From GH45 sp046704385 (GTDB lineage Bacteria; Bacteroidota; Bacteroidia; Bacteroidales; SZUA-534): a stretch of DNA of 64,000 bases. Each line of letters begins with the position of its first letter. Positions within the stretch are counted from its first letter, which is position 1. Below are positions 10,401 to 17,719 of this stretch, in pieces. The DNA lies in NCBI GenBank assembly GCA_046704385.1, contig JBJKSB010000101.1:29154-93153 (forward strand), read 5' to 3'. The notes under the pieces are model-generated. The model did not search any database. It had not been told where the DNA came from and saw only the letters and a program-made list of their open reading frames with translations. The position numbers were made by a program, and so were the translations under genes.

Positions 10401-11015
10401 GAACCGGGTGTGGTAATTTCGCATCGGGGATATTTAGTGGTTTGTCGCGATCTTGAAAAATTTCATGCTATTTATACCGGAGTGAAAAATGCCATCGGTG
10501 ATTTGGGTTTTGGATTGAGTTCCAATAATGATATGGTTCGTTTATATACCAACAACGGAATGTTGATGGATTCGGTATCTTATTCGAGCGTAAGTCCCTG
10601 GCCTGAAATTAATGACGATCAAACTATTTCCCTTGTCACTCCACTTTGTGATAATACATTGCCAATTAGTTGGGAAGGTTCAACTGGCAGGGGAACGCCC
10701 GGTAAGAATAATGATTATTTTATAAGTGTTCCTGAGAAGAAAGTTGGAGAATTGTTGCTTGAGGCTTCTTGTTTTCCAAATCCTGCCGGAAATAATGCCA
10801 CAGTTCGTTGGACCTGTAATAGGAATGAAATCGTTTCAATCAATGTATATAACACTCAGGGGATAAAAGTAGTACAGGTATTTAATGGGAATTGCCCAAC
10901 CGGAACCTTTGAAGAACCTGTTTTTAAAGGGGTAATTCAACCTGGTGGCATTTACTTTATTCAGGTCAGTTTTGGCAATGGATTAACAAAAACACTGAAA
11001 CTTGTTAAATTATAA
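7479..11015 (+). CDS. CotH-domain, lamin-tail T9SS surface protein
   Basis: A secreted protein of up to 1178 residues. The signal peptide runs to about residue 26 (ends PVFSQ). Domains in order: an N-terminal lamin-tail domain (VINEFCSL, DWFELLN), a beta-sandwich region, a chitobiase-type Ig domain (IYFTTDGSVPTESS), a CotH kinase-like region from about residue 450 (GVKIFGAWSR, SLVLRNSGNDW, WGIQNLREK, WILYDTDFGFG), a second lamin-tail domain (VINEINY, DWIELYN) and a T9SS sorting domain (CFPNPAGNNATVRW to the end). CotH proteins are atypical kinases that phosphorylate secreted proteins; activity here is inference. No ATG fits: candidate starts are TTG at 7479 or GTG at 7482 or 7488. A rho-independent terminator follows. 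Confidence 0.9.
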   Translation: MVPVIRLFTILFISLLLFGLKPVFSQSVVINEFCSLNRDLIDEDNDTPDWFELLNTGIDNIDLTNYAISDDSSDMQKWIFPAVNLPPGQALLVFASGKDRKEIMYYRNFVTQGDTFSYVIGSADVPSDWRNPEFNDSAWALGPSGFGYGDNDDSTLIPEGTISVFVRKTIQITNVDKIQELILHIDYDDGFVAYLNGTEVARANLGTPNTDVPYNQTADNYVEPLMVNGQPPEAFEISNFKDILKEGANVLAIQVHNNTSTSSDITLIPFLSAGYNSPVEGNPVPEVLKLEDKALHTNFKLASDGEKIYLSDNNGNLIDQTDSVPLPLGVSYGRKADSLSCWAYYADPTPGVINSTHAFDSLGSGTIAFSPVGGIFDTIQQVLLSAGDSAKIYFTTDGSVPTESSYLYTSPIIIDSSTVIRAAVLNSDVLALTPSVETYIIEKRDFTLPIVSLSTDPFNLFDWNYGIYELGPNAETADPNFGANFWEDWERPIYIEYMDKDGKKLFSAPGGVKIFGAWSRAHPQKSLALFARSTYGVKSFKYPFFAERDNKKYKSLVLRNSGNDWNSTVMRDGLMTGLVNDGELDRQAFQPTIVYINGEYWGIQNLREKVNEDFLADNHPGVDPDKVDLLQMDGEVLAGSDVNYRHMMSYMRMHTMATDGNYDSVCTMMDVVDFMEYEIAEIYYDNTDWPGNNIKYWREQTNYGKWRWILYDTDFGFGIYGSGNYNNNTLDFAMEPNGPSWPNPPWSTLLLRNLVENEHFKHDFINRFADRINYEFNPVKVTHFIDSLKNNIQAEIPYHIDRWQHIGNFSGNVNVLKNFAAKRPDKMRGFINDRFSLGGVVQISLDVSDETQGSIRINSLSLNKFPWKGKYFNNNPVTVVAIPKPGYEFSHWEGYDSDAPDLWLNIPVGGIALKAVFKESTRQYNCIVINEINYKSATDYDSGDWIELYNTTGADIDLSKWILKDSNDSNQYVFEPGVVISHRGYLVVCRDLEKFHAIYTGVKNAIGDLGFGLSSNNDMVRLYTNNGMLMDSVSYSSVSPWPEINDDQTISLVTPLCDNTLPISWEGSTGRGTPGKNNDYFISVPEKKVGELLLEASCFPNPAGNNATVRWTCNRNEIVSINVYNTQGIKVVQVFNGNCPTGTFEEPVFKGVIQPGGIYFIQVSFGNGLTKTLKLVKL

Positions 11016-11042
11016 AATTGGCCTGTAATTTGTATTTGACAG

Positions 11043-11068
11043 AAAGCCCTTTTGGGCTTTTCTTTTTA
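11043..11068 (+). terminator. Rho-independent terminator after the CotH gene
   Basis: AAAGCCC (11043-11049), loop TTTT, GGGCTTT (11054-11060), then TCTTTTT. It lies 28 bp after the CotH stop codon and only about 45 bp before the next gene's start, which argues against a start at 11052 for that gene. Confidence 0.85.
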
Positions 11069-11111
11069 TGATTTACTGCTTACATTTGGGCAAACTTTAA
11101 AAAATGGCATT

Positions 11112-11588
11112 TTGTTAAAAAAAGCTTTATTTATCTTTAGTGGATTGTTTTTAATCGGGTGGATGAGTGGTTGCGAAAAAGCAAAACCGGTTTGCCCCGA
11201 TTCGCCAGCATATAATTTTATAGTTTCATTTTATCATGTTTACGATTCTACGGTAACCCGTCTAAAAGTTTATAATCCCGACATGGATGTGGATAGCCTC
11301 ACTTTTAAAGAAGGTTTATCCCCAACGGTTGAAGTGCCGGTAAATATAACTACAGATAGTACTGTTTTTTTTATTGATTTTATTGATGATACTTTAAATA
11401 CAGTTACCACTGAATCGTTGGCTTTCACTTATGACAAGAATATTTACCTGAATGAACAACAATGTGGTGTACTTATCGATTTTGAGCTTAAGAATATATA
11501 TGCAAGTCATTCAATAATTGATTCCATTGCCTGGATAAATAAATATATTAATAAGGATAATGAAGGTAATCTTGAAATATATTATTAG
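11112..11588 (+). CDS. Small lipoprotein, DUF6452-like
   Basis: A lipoprotein of about 158 residues. The longest open frame begins upstream inside the terminator hairpin, so I place the start at TTG 11112, which directly gives a lipoprotein signal (MLKKALFIF..., lipobox WMSGC). After the lipid-anchored Cys the protein has a CPDSP motif and a mostly beta-strand body with no catalytic residues. The short body beginning with CP..P and the pairing with a downstream outer-membrane protein match the DUF6452-DUF6048 pair found in Bacteroidota. The stop codon overlaps the next gene by 29 nt, so the two are translationally coupled. Function unknown; a role at the outer membrane is inferred. Confidence 0.7.
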   Translation: MLKKALFIFSGLFLIGWMSGCEKAKPVCPDSPAYNFIVSFYHVYDSTVTRLKVYNPDMDVDSLTFKEGLSPTVEVPVNITTDSTVFFIDFIDDTLNTVTTESLAFTYDKNIYLNEQQCGVLIDFELKNIYASHSIIDSIAWINKYINKDNEGNLEIYY

Positions 11589-12252
11589 CATAATATTGAT
11601 TGTGTTTGCGGTTAAAGGATTTGCGCAAAAAACAGCACCCAAAAAATTGGAACGCCAGGTTTTTGTGAGGTTTGGGACAGATTTATCACGATTTATACCT
11701 CCTTTTATTAACGATTATGGACCCAAGGGGATGGGATTTTCAGTAGATGGTGAAGTGAAATACAGGTTTTTTCCTACGCTGGAAGCCGGCTTTAGTTCTA
11801 TCTCAGATGCTAAAGAATATTTCAATTACGAAATGAATGGAAACTATTTTCGTCTGGGGCTGAATTATAATCTGACAAACTATAAGCAAAGGCTCGACCG
11901 GGACATTTTTTTCATAGGGGCTCGTATAGCAAATAGTAGCTTTTCGCACCAGGTTAATAACATTAATATTACCAATGCCTGGGGGGGGTATGATACGAAT
12001 ATTCCGGCGGCCAAAATTAAAGCACAATGGGTTGAAGGATTAATTGGCCTGAGGGCCGAGATAGTAAGGAATTTTTATATGGGATTCAGTATCAGGGTTA
12101 AAAGTATGATTTCGCATACCGATTATAAAAACCTGACACCTTATTGGATACCTGGTTTCGGAAAATCAGGCAATTTACTTAGCACTGGTGTCAGTTATTC
12201 GGTATTTTATGCCATCCCAATTAAAAACCCAAAACTCGATTTTGAGAAATAG
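11560..12252 (+). CDS. Outer-membrane beta-barrel protein, DUF6048-like
   Basis: A 230-residue exported protein. The signal peptide (ILKYIISIILIVFAVKGFAQ) is followed by alternating hydrophobic strands with aromatic ends (VFVRFGTDLSRF, FRLGLNYNL, LIGLRAEI, YSVFYAIP), typical of a small eight-to-ten-stranded barrel. Length and the neighbouring lipoprotein fit DUF6048, an uncharacterised Bacteroidota family. Its ATG lies inside the 3' end of the lipoprotein gene (29-nt overlap). No enzymatic motif is visible. Confidence 0.72.
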   Translation: MKVILKYIISIILIVFAVKGFAQKTAPKKLERQVFVRFGTDLSRFIPPFINDYGPKGMGFSVDGEVKYRFFPTLEAGFSSISDAKEYFNYEMNGNYFRLGLNYNLTNYKQRLDRDIFFIGARIANSSFSHQVNNINITNAWGGYDTNIPAAKIKAQWVEGLIGLRAEIVRNFYMGFSIRVKSMISHTDYKNLTPYWIPGFGKSGNLLSTGVSYSVFYAIPIKNPKLDFEK

Positions 12253-12346
12253 TTGGGGCGAAAACGTTGACTGCTGTGTTTTAATCATACTGATACTCAT
12301 TACTACTTAAATTAACTTTTTGCTTTTAATTTATTACATTATGTAA

Positions 12347-12354
12347 TATATTTG
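12347..12354 (+). promoter_or_regulatory. Possible -7 box for the ADP-kinase gene
   Basis: TATATTTG matches the Bacteroidota -7 consensus TAnnTTTG, about 45 bp before the start codon. A TTTG sits 24 nt upstream, a little farther than the usual 19-21 nt, so the match is partial. Confidence 0.4.
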
Positions 12355-12398
12355 GCGCTTCGAATTTCAAACTTTCAAATAAGCTAACTTTTATACAG

Positions 12399-13832
12399 AT
12401 GACTATTTCGGAACTTAAGGATAACTGGTTTGGCCATTATCAGAGCGCTGCCGGGCAATTAAAAAAAATGTCGGAGGTTCAGGGATTAATAAGTGCATAT
12501 AATGCAAATATTGATGCCGTTATTAAAATTTCGGGTAAGAAAATTGAGCAAATTCTTTCTGATCATTCTATTGCTCAATCCGGTTTATTGTCAAATGGAA
12601 TAAAATCCATTAAATCTGTTGATGATGTTTTCAGGGGCATAATTAAATGTTTTAAGAGTGGTATAGCCGAAGAATGGCTAATTGAAGGAGTAGATGTTTT
12701 TCACTGGCTGCATGATAATTTAGGTTATGATACGTTACAAATGGGAGGTCAGGGAGGAATTGTTGCCAATGCAATGGCTGTTTGTGGCGTAAATCCTGTT
12801 TATGTTCACACAGCATCATCTCCCGAAGACCAATCGAAGTTGTTTCTTGATTTACCCAATCTGTTGAATGTAAATCGTCATGGTGAGCTGCAACAGGCCA
12901 ATACCATCGACCGTAATCAGGATATTCCATTAATTCACTGGATTATTGAATTTGATAAGGGTGATAAAATGTTGATTGATGATAATGAATTTATATGTCC
13001 AAAGTCGAACAGGTTCATTGCCACTTACGATCCCTTAAATTTCAAATTGCATATTGACGAGGCTTTCGATAAAAAAATGTGCGATCCAGCCACAAAATTT
13101 GAGATAATTATCCTGTCAGGATATCAAATGCTCCAGGAAAGTTTACCTGGTGGCGAAACGGGTATGGAAAGGATTGATATCTCAAAAAAAATTGTCGAAG
13201 GGTGGCGTAAAAATAATCCTGATCATATTTTGCATTTTGAAATCGCCTCTACTCAGGATACTACAATTAGAAAATATTTAATCGATAAACTGGCCAAAGA
13301 TGTTGATAGTGTTGGTTTTAATGAGCGTGAATTAATCGATATTCTTGAGGTTATTGGTGAAGAGGAACTAGCCGAAATTTGTGATAAGGATACACACAGC
13401 AGAAACTTGTTTGTGGGAATGTTAAAAATATTCAGGTATATTGATTGCCCGCGTATTCAATTGCATCTGTTTGGCCTGTATATAACTCTTCAGAAAAAAG
13501 GGTTCAGGGTTTCACCAATTCAAAACCGAAAAGGTATGCAACTTGCAGCCAATGTTGCTGCAACCAAAGCCGGAACGGGTTCAATAAATGACTACAACAA
13601 TTTATTATGGTCAAAAGATCAAAAAGTTTCTGATATTGGGTTGACCGAGCTTGAAAACTTAGCAAAAACGGTGAACGAAATTTATGGTGAAAACAATCTT
13701 CTTAAGGACGGTATTTTTGAAAATGATGAACTCGAAATAATTGCTGTTCCTACTATAATTATTGATAATCCTATTACCCTGGTGGGTATGGGCGATACCA
13801 TTTCATCGATTTCTTTGGTTGGTGCCAGGTAA
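12399..13832 (+). CDS. ADP-dependent sugar kinase (glucokinase/phosphofructokinase family)
   Basis: A 477-residue member of the ADP-dependent glucokinase/6-phosphofructokinase family, a ribokinase-like fold that uses ADP as phosphoryl donor. Key signs: the early NANIDAVI motif, GGQGGIVAN (sugar-binding glycine-rich strand), the long HWIIEFDKG segment, LSGYQML, HFEIAS, GFNERE (the family's NExE metal/nucleotide motif), and the C-terminal GMGDTISS with the catalytic-base Asp466. Whether it acts on glucose, fructose-6-phosphate or another sugar is not decidable by eye. The protein ends soon after the GxGD motif, as in archaeal enzymes. The gene is monocistronic and convergent with the methyltransferase at 13992. 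Confidence 0.85.
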   Translation: MTISELKDNWFGHYQSAAGQLKKMSEVQGLISAYNANIDAVIKISGKKIEQILSDHSIAQSGLLSNGIKSIKSVDDVFRGIIKCFKSGIAEEWLIEGVDVFHWLHDNLGYDTLQMGGQGGIVANAMAVCGVNPVYVHTASSPEDQSKLFLDLPNLLNVNRHGELQQANTIDRNQDIPLIHWIIEFDKGDKMLIDDNEFICPKSNRFIATYDPLNFKLHIDEAFDKKMCDPATKFEIIILSGYQMLQESLPGGETGMERIDISKKIVEGWRKNNPDHILHFEIASTQDTTIRKYLIDKLAKDVDSVGFNERELIDILEVIGEEELAEICDKDTHSRNLFVGMLKIFRYIDCPRIQLHLFGLYITLQKKGFRVSPIQNRKGMQLAANVAATKAGTGSINDYNNLLWSKDQKVSDIGLTELENLAKTVNEIYGENNLLKDGIFENDELEIIAVPTIIIDNPITLVGMGDTISSISLVGAR

Positions 13833-13889
13833 ATTTAGTAAAAAGTAAACAGTAAGCGTTTTATATAAGTTTGACTTGGCTAATTTCAG

Positions 13890-13968
13890 GTCACGGCGTG
13901 AATTCTTAATTAATTGTACTGCAAGATATTAAGTTGTTGTATCTTTAATAATAAATTCACACCGTGAC
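13890..13968. repeat. 15-nt inverted repeat between convergent genes
   Basis: GTCACGGCGTGAATT (13890-13904) and AATTCACACCGTGAC (13954-13968) pair with one mismatch across a 49-nt AT-rich spacer. It sits in the gap between the ADP-kinase and the methyltransferase, and could act as a bidirectional transcript end. Confidence 0.6.
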
Positions 13969-13991
13969 TTTTAAGTCATTCGTTTTTTGTT

Positions 13992-15011
13992 TTATAGTGC
14001 TTTCAAAAAGGCTTTTATATTTTCAGTTTTCACTCCGGGGGGCATACCACCACCACACGATGGCATTAACCTGGCCAGGTTTGGTGTCGATTTAATCATA
14101 TCAGCGGTTGCTTTTTTTACATCACCGGGTGATCCGGCTGCCAACACATCACGAGGTGGAATATTTCCAAGTATGGTAATTTTATTTTCAGTAATTTCCT
14201 GCATTTCGGCCATGCTCATATCAAGACCCGGATTATAAAGATTTATACCCATGGCAGGATAGTGTTTTATTGACATTGAACAGTCGGCATCATTATGGAA
14301 AAGTTTTACCTTGGCATCCACATCGTTTAACTCTTTAATGTATGGAAACCCGAATTCCAGAAATTCCTCTTCGCCGACAAAACCAACAATATCATCAAGC
14401 ATCATAATTCCTTCGATACTTGGAATGGCTTCGCGCTGTATCCGGTGCCAGTCTTTTAAAAAGTCGGAGATAATACGCATTAAATGATGAATTTTATCGG
14501 GCTCCATCATCATGGTAGTTAACAGTTCGGTTGTGCCCATTAAAAACGACGCAATATTTAAAGGCCCGCGCGATACTGAAAATCGGATTTTATGTCCTGC
14601 ATTTTCAATAGCAGTTTGGCTTTTAAGCAAACGGTTCAGCATAAAAGGCAATAAGCCGTCGGTTTCAGGATTCGGTTTTTTCAGATTCATAATATCGTCC
14701 GAGGAATGGATAACTTTTTCAGCAAACGGAAATTCATTTTTCCAGAAAATGGTTTTGGCACCAAAAGCTGAAGGTTCGGTACACATGCCGTATTCACTCC
14801 AAAATCCCGGAAGAAAAATTACATTGGGAAAAGTCTCGATAACCTTTAAATTAGCTTGTAACCATAATTCATCGCTGGTAAAATAATCTAATATGGTCAT
14901 TCGGGCCCAGTTAGGTAACCAGGGCGAATCAATGATAAAACCGGGCTGAATATTTTCCCGTTTTTCTCCGTTTGCAATTGCAATTAAGTCTTGCCATTGT
15001 TTATCTGTCAT
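13992..15011 (-). CDS. UroD/MtaA-like corrinoid methyltransferase
   Basis: A 339-residue protein of the uroporphyrinogen-decarboxylase superfamily, but of the methyltransferase branch (MtaA/MtbA-like) rather than HemE. It lacks the HemE N-terminal signature and instead carries a zinc-site pattern of His239 (FHNDADC), Cys244 and Cys319 (SCGGGMPPG), which resembles the His/Cys/Cys thiol-activating zinc site of methylcobamide:thiol methyltransferases. In this family the methyl group of a methylcobamide protein passes to a zinc-bound thiol, or the reverse. It is divergent from the homocysteine-methyltransferase-domain gene with an 85-bp shared promoter region, and lies next to a corrinoid protein. 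The physiological methyl donor is unknown. Confidence 0.82.
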   Translation of the reverse strand: MTDKQWQDLIAIANGEKRENIQPGFIIDSPWLPNWARMTILDYFTSDELWLQANLKVIETFPNVIFLPGFWSEYGMCTEPSAFGAKTIFWKNEFPFAEKVIHSSDDIMNLKKPNPETDGLLPFMLNRLLKSQTAIENAGHKIRFSVSRGPLNIASFLMGTTELLTTMMMEPDKIHHLMRIISDFLKDWHRIQREAIPSIEGIMMLDDIVGFVGEEEFLEFGFPYIKELNDVDAKVKLFHNDADCSMSIKHYPAMGINLYNPGLDMSMAEMQEITENKITILGNIPPRDVLAAGSPGDVKKATADMIKSTPNLARLMPSCGGGMPPGVKTENIKAFLKAL

Positions 15012-15096
15012 AATCTATAATTTTTATGTATATTCATCGATCGAAATAAAACAAAAGTGTTCGAAATTAAAAATAAACAAACAATATTTATTAACA

Positions 15097-15984
15097 ATGA
15101 CAATTACTGAAAAGATAAAACAAGGCAGGATTTTGGTTTCAGACGGAGCCTGGGGTACCTTTTTACAGGCAAAGGGTTTAAAGCCTGGTGAATGCCCTGA
15201 GTTGTGGAATATTGACCGACCTGATGATGTTTTTGATATAGCCAAAAGTTACATTGATGCCGGGTCGGATATGATTGAGACCAACTCATTCGGTGGTAGT
15301 TACTTTAAGCTTAAGCCTTACGGACTGCAAGACAGGGCATTTGAGATTAACAAAGCAGCAGCCGAAATATCGCGCAAAGCTGCGGGTCCTGACAAACATG
15401 TATTGGGTTCCATCGGTCCAACGGGCAAAATACTTTTAATGGGTGATGTAACATACAACGATATGTATGAAGCCTTTAAAATTCAGGCACAAGGTCTTGA
15501 AGCGGGTGGAGCTGATGCGCTGGTTATTGAAACTATGAGCGATATTGAGGAAGCTGTGGCCGCGGTAAAAGCAGCGAGCGAAAATACAAATTGCGAAATT
15601 ATCTGCACCATGACTTTTGAAAGGTCAGGGGATAAAGAATTTCATACTATGATGGGGATTACACCAGCTGAAATGGTTAATCAAATTATTGACAGCGGTG
15701 CTTCCATTATTGGCGCTAATTGTGGAAATGGAATTCAGAATATGGTTCAGATTAGTGAACTTATCAGGGAAGTGAATTCCGAAATTCCTATTTTAATACA
15801 TGCCAATGCCGGGGCACCAATATATAAAAACGGCGAAACAATTTTCCCGGAATCACCCGATGAGATGGCATCGTTTGTAAAAACACTAATTGATGCCGGG
15901 GCAAATATTATTGGGGGATGCTGCGGTACTACTCCCGAACATATTCAAAAAATAGTAAAAATAGCGAAAGAAATACAAAAATGA
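15097..15984 (+). CDS. Homocysteine S-methyltransferase domain protein (MetH N-terminal module)
   Basis: A 295-residue stand-alone homocysteine-binding barrel equivalent to the first module of cobalamin-dependent methionine synthase. It begins with RILVSDGAWGTFLQ (family DGAMGT) and has ETNSFGG, GSIGPTGK and the three zinc-binding cysteines: Cys209 (GANCGNG) and Cys275-Cys276 (GGCCGTTPEHI). The zinc activates homocysteine thiolate for methyl transfer from methylcobalamin. No folate-binding, B12-binding or activation domain is fused; the last two are separate genes 0.4 kb downstream, so this looks like a split MetH. The stop codon overlaps an ATG (ATGA) of a 45-codon reading frame. The true methyl acceptor could be another thiol. 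Confidence 0.9.
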   Translation: MTITEKIKQGRILVSDGAWGTFLQAKGLKPGECPELWNIDRPDDVFDIAKSYIDAGSDMIETNSFGGSYFKLKPYGLQDRAFEINKAAAEISRKAAGPDKHVLGSIGPTGKILLMGDVTYNDMYEAFKIQAQGLEAGGADALVIETMSDIEEAVAAVKAASENTNCEIICTMTFERSGDKEFHTMMGITPAEMVNQIIDSGASIIGANCGNGIQNMVQISELIREVNSEIPILIHANAGAPIYKNGETIFPESPDEMASFVKTLIDAGANIIGGCCGTTPEHIQKIVKIAKEIQK

Positions 15985-16118
15985 CCCCCCTCCAATCGGG
16001 CATAATTGATAATTTTGCGGTTGATAGATACTCGTGTTATGACAAGTTTGATATTATGGAAATTCACTTTCCTGAACTCCCGGAGGAATGTCTCAAACCA
16101 GCTCTGCTGCTTAATTGA
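15981..16118 (+). CDS. Possible 45-residue coupled ORF
   Basis: An ATG at 15981 overlaps the stop of the preceding gene as ATGA, a layout typical of translational coupling, and opens a 45-codon frame ending at 16118. The peptide has two cysteines and an acidic C-terminal half (FPELPEECLKPALLLN) with no recognised domain. It may be a real small protein, the decayed start of a lost gene, or chance. There is no independent support. Confidence 0.25.
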   Translation: MTPLQSGIIDNFAVDRYSCYDKFDIMEIHFPELPEECLKPALLLN

Positions 16119-16353
16119 AACAGTATCTCCTTAAGTGCATTCTAAACTAGAATCAGGTTCATTAAGTAACATTAGACTCATCGGATGACTAAGTTGCTGG
16201 TTTATAAATAAGTCATCCGATGAGTATTTAAACGGAACTTTATGAACGTACTACTAGTTTCGGAAGGATTATTGGAGTGAATAAACCTGATTTTCATACT
16301 TAACCTGACACTATTAAATTGCAAAATAATTAGTCACTATTATAATACATATT
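15985..16353. other. 369-bp gap within the corrinoid cluster
   Basis: Apart from the small reading frame at its left end, this gap is dominated by MITE-like repeat copy 1 (16144-16260). About 93 bp lie between the repeat and the corrinoid-protein start; they are AT-rich, and I see no clear TAnnTTTG box. Confidence 0.7.
16144..16260 (+). repeat. MITE-like element, copy B1
   Basis: A 117-bp element with nested inverted repeats. The outer termini AAACTAG (16144-16150) and CTAGTTT (16254-16260) extend into GTTCATTAAGT / ACTTTATGAAC, giving about 19 of 24 matching positions. The inner arms are a perfect 15 bp, ACTCATCGGATGACT (16176-16190) and its complement (16211-16225), around a 20-nt loop containing CTGGTTTATAAA. 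Three further copies occur at 17959, 20753 and 41142. No coding capacity and no transposase nearby. Confidence 0.9.
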
Positions 16354-17028
16354 ATGAATACTGTTGAAATTTTAGATAAACTTTTAGAATGTGTTGAGTT
16401 TGGAAAAGTAAACCAGGCAGCACCTTTTCCACCTAATATGAAAGGCATGGATGGAGCCGATGAATATACTCGTGTGGCCCTTGATGAAGGAATAAAGGCC
16501 GCCGAAATATTAAATACTGCTTTAATACCTGCTATGGATAAAGTGGGTCAGAAATTTTCAGAAAAAAAGATATTTGTTCCCCAGATGTTAATGTCGGCAA
16601 AGGCTATGAATGCAGCATTGGAGCATTTAAAACCTTTTTTTCAATCAGGCGAGGTTCAGCGTAAAGGTAAGTTCATTATTGGAACTGTAGCCGGCGATTT
16701 ACATGATATCGGTAAAAACCTGGTAGCCATGATAGTGGAAGGTGCCGGCTGGGAAGTTATTGATCTGGGTGTGGATGTGAGTTCATCAAAGTTTATTCAG
16801 ACTATTAAAGAAAATCCGGGAGCCGTAGTGGGCTTATCGGCATTATTGACCACAACCATGCAAAATATGAAAAGCATTGTAGCCGATATTCGAAAAGAGT
16901 CACCCAATACAAGTTTAATCATTGGTGGAGCTCCTATAAATGAGGAATTCAGAGCTGAAATTGGAGCCGATAATTACTCAAAGGAACCCCAGGCAGCGGT
17001 TAAATATCTGAATTCGTTGGTAGCCTGA
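16354..17028 (+). CDS. Corrinoid (B12)-binding methyl-carrier protein
   Basis: A 224-residue stand-alone cobalamin protein, equivalent to MtaC/MtbC or the B12 module of MetH. Residues about 1-90 form the four-helix cap that shields the methyl group; residues about 100-224 form the Rossmann-like B12 domain. The DxHxxG motif is GDLHDIGKN, with His117 as the lower axial cobalt ligand, followed by the SALLTTT segment and GGAPI that bind the nucleotide tail. It carries a methyl group between methyltransferases. The next gene (MetH-activation domain) begins 1 nt after its stop, so both are one transcript. Copies of the MITE-like element stand on both sides of this two-gene unit, in opposite orientation. 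Confidence 0.93.
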   Translation: MNTVEILDKLLECVEFGKVNQAAPFPPNMKGMDGADEYTRVALDEGIKAAEILNTALIPAMDKVGQKFSEKKIFVPQMLMSAKAMNAALEHLKPFFQSGEVQRKGKFIIGTVAGDLHDIGKNLVAMIVEGAGWEVIDLGVDVSSSKFIQTIKENPGAVVGLSALLTTTMQNMKSIVADIRKESPNTSLIIGGAPINEEFRAEIGADNYSKEPQAAVKYLNSLVA

Positions 17029-17029
17029 T

Positions 17030-17719
17030 ATGAGTGTGGGAAAAACCCTGGTAATTAATTCAGCGGAATTGAATATTAAGGTCGGAAATATTCTGAAAAG
17101 CCTTGATGTACCTGAAGAAAATGCTGACGATTTTACCTTAGGGCTGATTGAGGAATTAAGTCGTGAATGCCTGAGGCTGGTCAAGCCGCAATCAAAGTAT
17201 ATTTTGCTTGAAAATCCTGAATTCGTAAGTAAAACCGAAATGCGAGTTTGGGACGAAATTTTTAACTTGGATAAAATCGTACTGAACGCCTTAAAAAAAA
17301 GTAGTCATATCGTATTTTTTGTGGCTACCGCAGGTGATGAAATTGAAAGCCTCTCGAAGAAGTTAATTGCCGAAAAACAAACCCTTGAAGGATTAATTGT
17401 AGATTTAACAGGTTCGGAAATTGCTGAAAATATTGCCGAAATTACACACCGTAAAATTGAGGCTGATATGTTAAACCTTGGGTTTAATGCAACAAACCGG
17501 TATAGTCCGGGTTATTGCAACTGGCCGGTCTCCGATCAAAAAAAGCTTTTTAAACTGGTATTACCTGATATTATTGGTGTTTCACTAAGTGAAAGTTCGC
17601 TTATGCATCCTATTAAATCTGTAAGTGGAATTATTGGAGTTGGTATCAATGTTAAGCATCGGGAGTATACCTGTAAAAAATGTGATGCAGGTTTTTGCAT
17701 TTACCGCGACAAGGATTGA
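17030..17719 (+). CDS. MetH activation-domain-like protein
   Basis: A 229-residue protein resembling the C-terminal SAM-binding activation domain of cobalamin-dependent methionine synthase, here free. The signature RYSPGYCNWPVSDQ matches the family's RxSPGYxxxPxxxQ, and the following SLSESSLMHPIKSVSGIIGVG matches the segment that holds SAM near the corrinoid. The C-terminus has a Cys cluster, CKKCDAGFCIYRD, which MetH itself lacks but which recurs in free activation-domain proteins of anaerobes and could bind a metal. The role is probably reductive reactivation of oxidised cob(II)alamin on the adjacent corrinoid protein. It begins 1 nt after the corrinoid gene. Confidence 0.88.
   Translation: MSVGKTLVINSAELNIKVGNILKSLDVPEENADDFTLGLIEELSRECLRLVKPQSKYILLENPEFVSKTEMRVWDEIFNLDKIVLNALKKSSHIVFFVATAGDEIESLSKKLIAEKQTLEGLIVDLTGSEIAENIAEITHRKIEADMLNLGFNATNRYSPGYCNWPVSDQKKLFKLVLPDIIGVSLSESSLMHPIKSVSGIIGVGINVKHREYTCKKCDAGFCIYRDKD

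Noticed and set aside
11052..11111. Upstream start for the DUF6452-like lipoprotein
   Set aside because: The TTG at 11052 lies in the loop and stem of a rho-independent terminator, and the lipoprotein signal begins at 11112.
13992..15011. A second hemE
   Set aside because: It lacks the HemE N-terminal and His-Gly motifs, carries a His/Cys/Cys zinc pattern, and sits among corrinoid genes.
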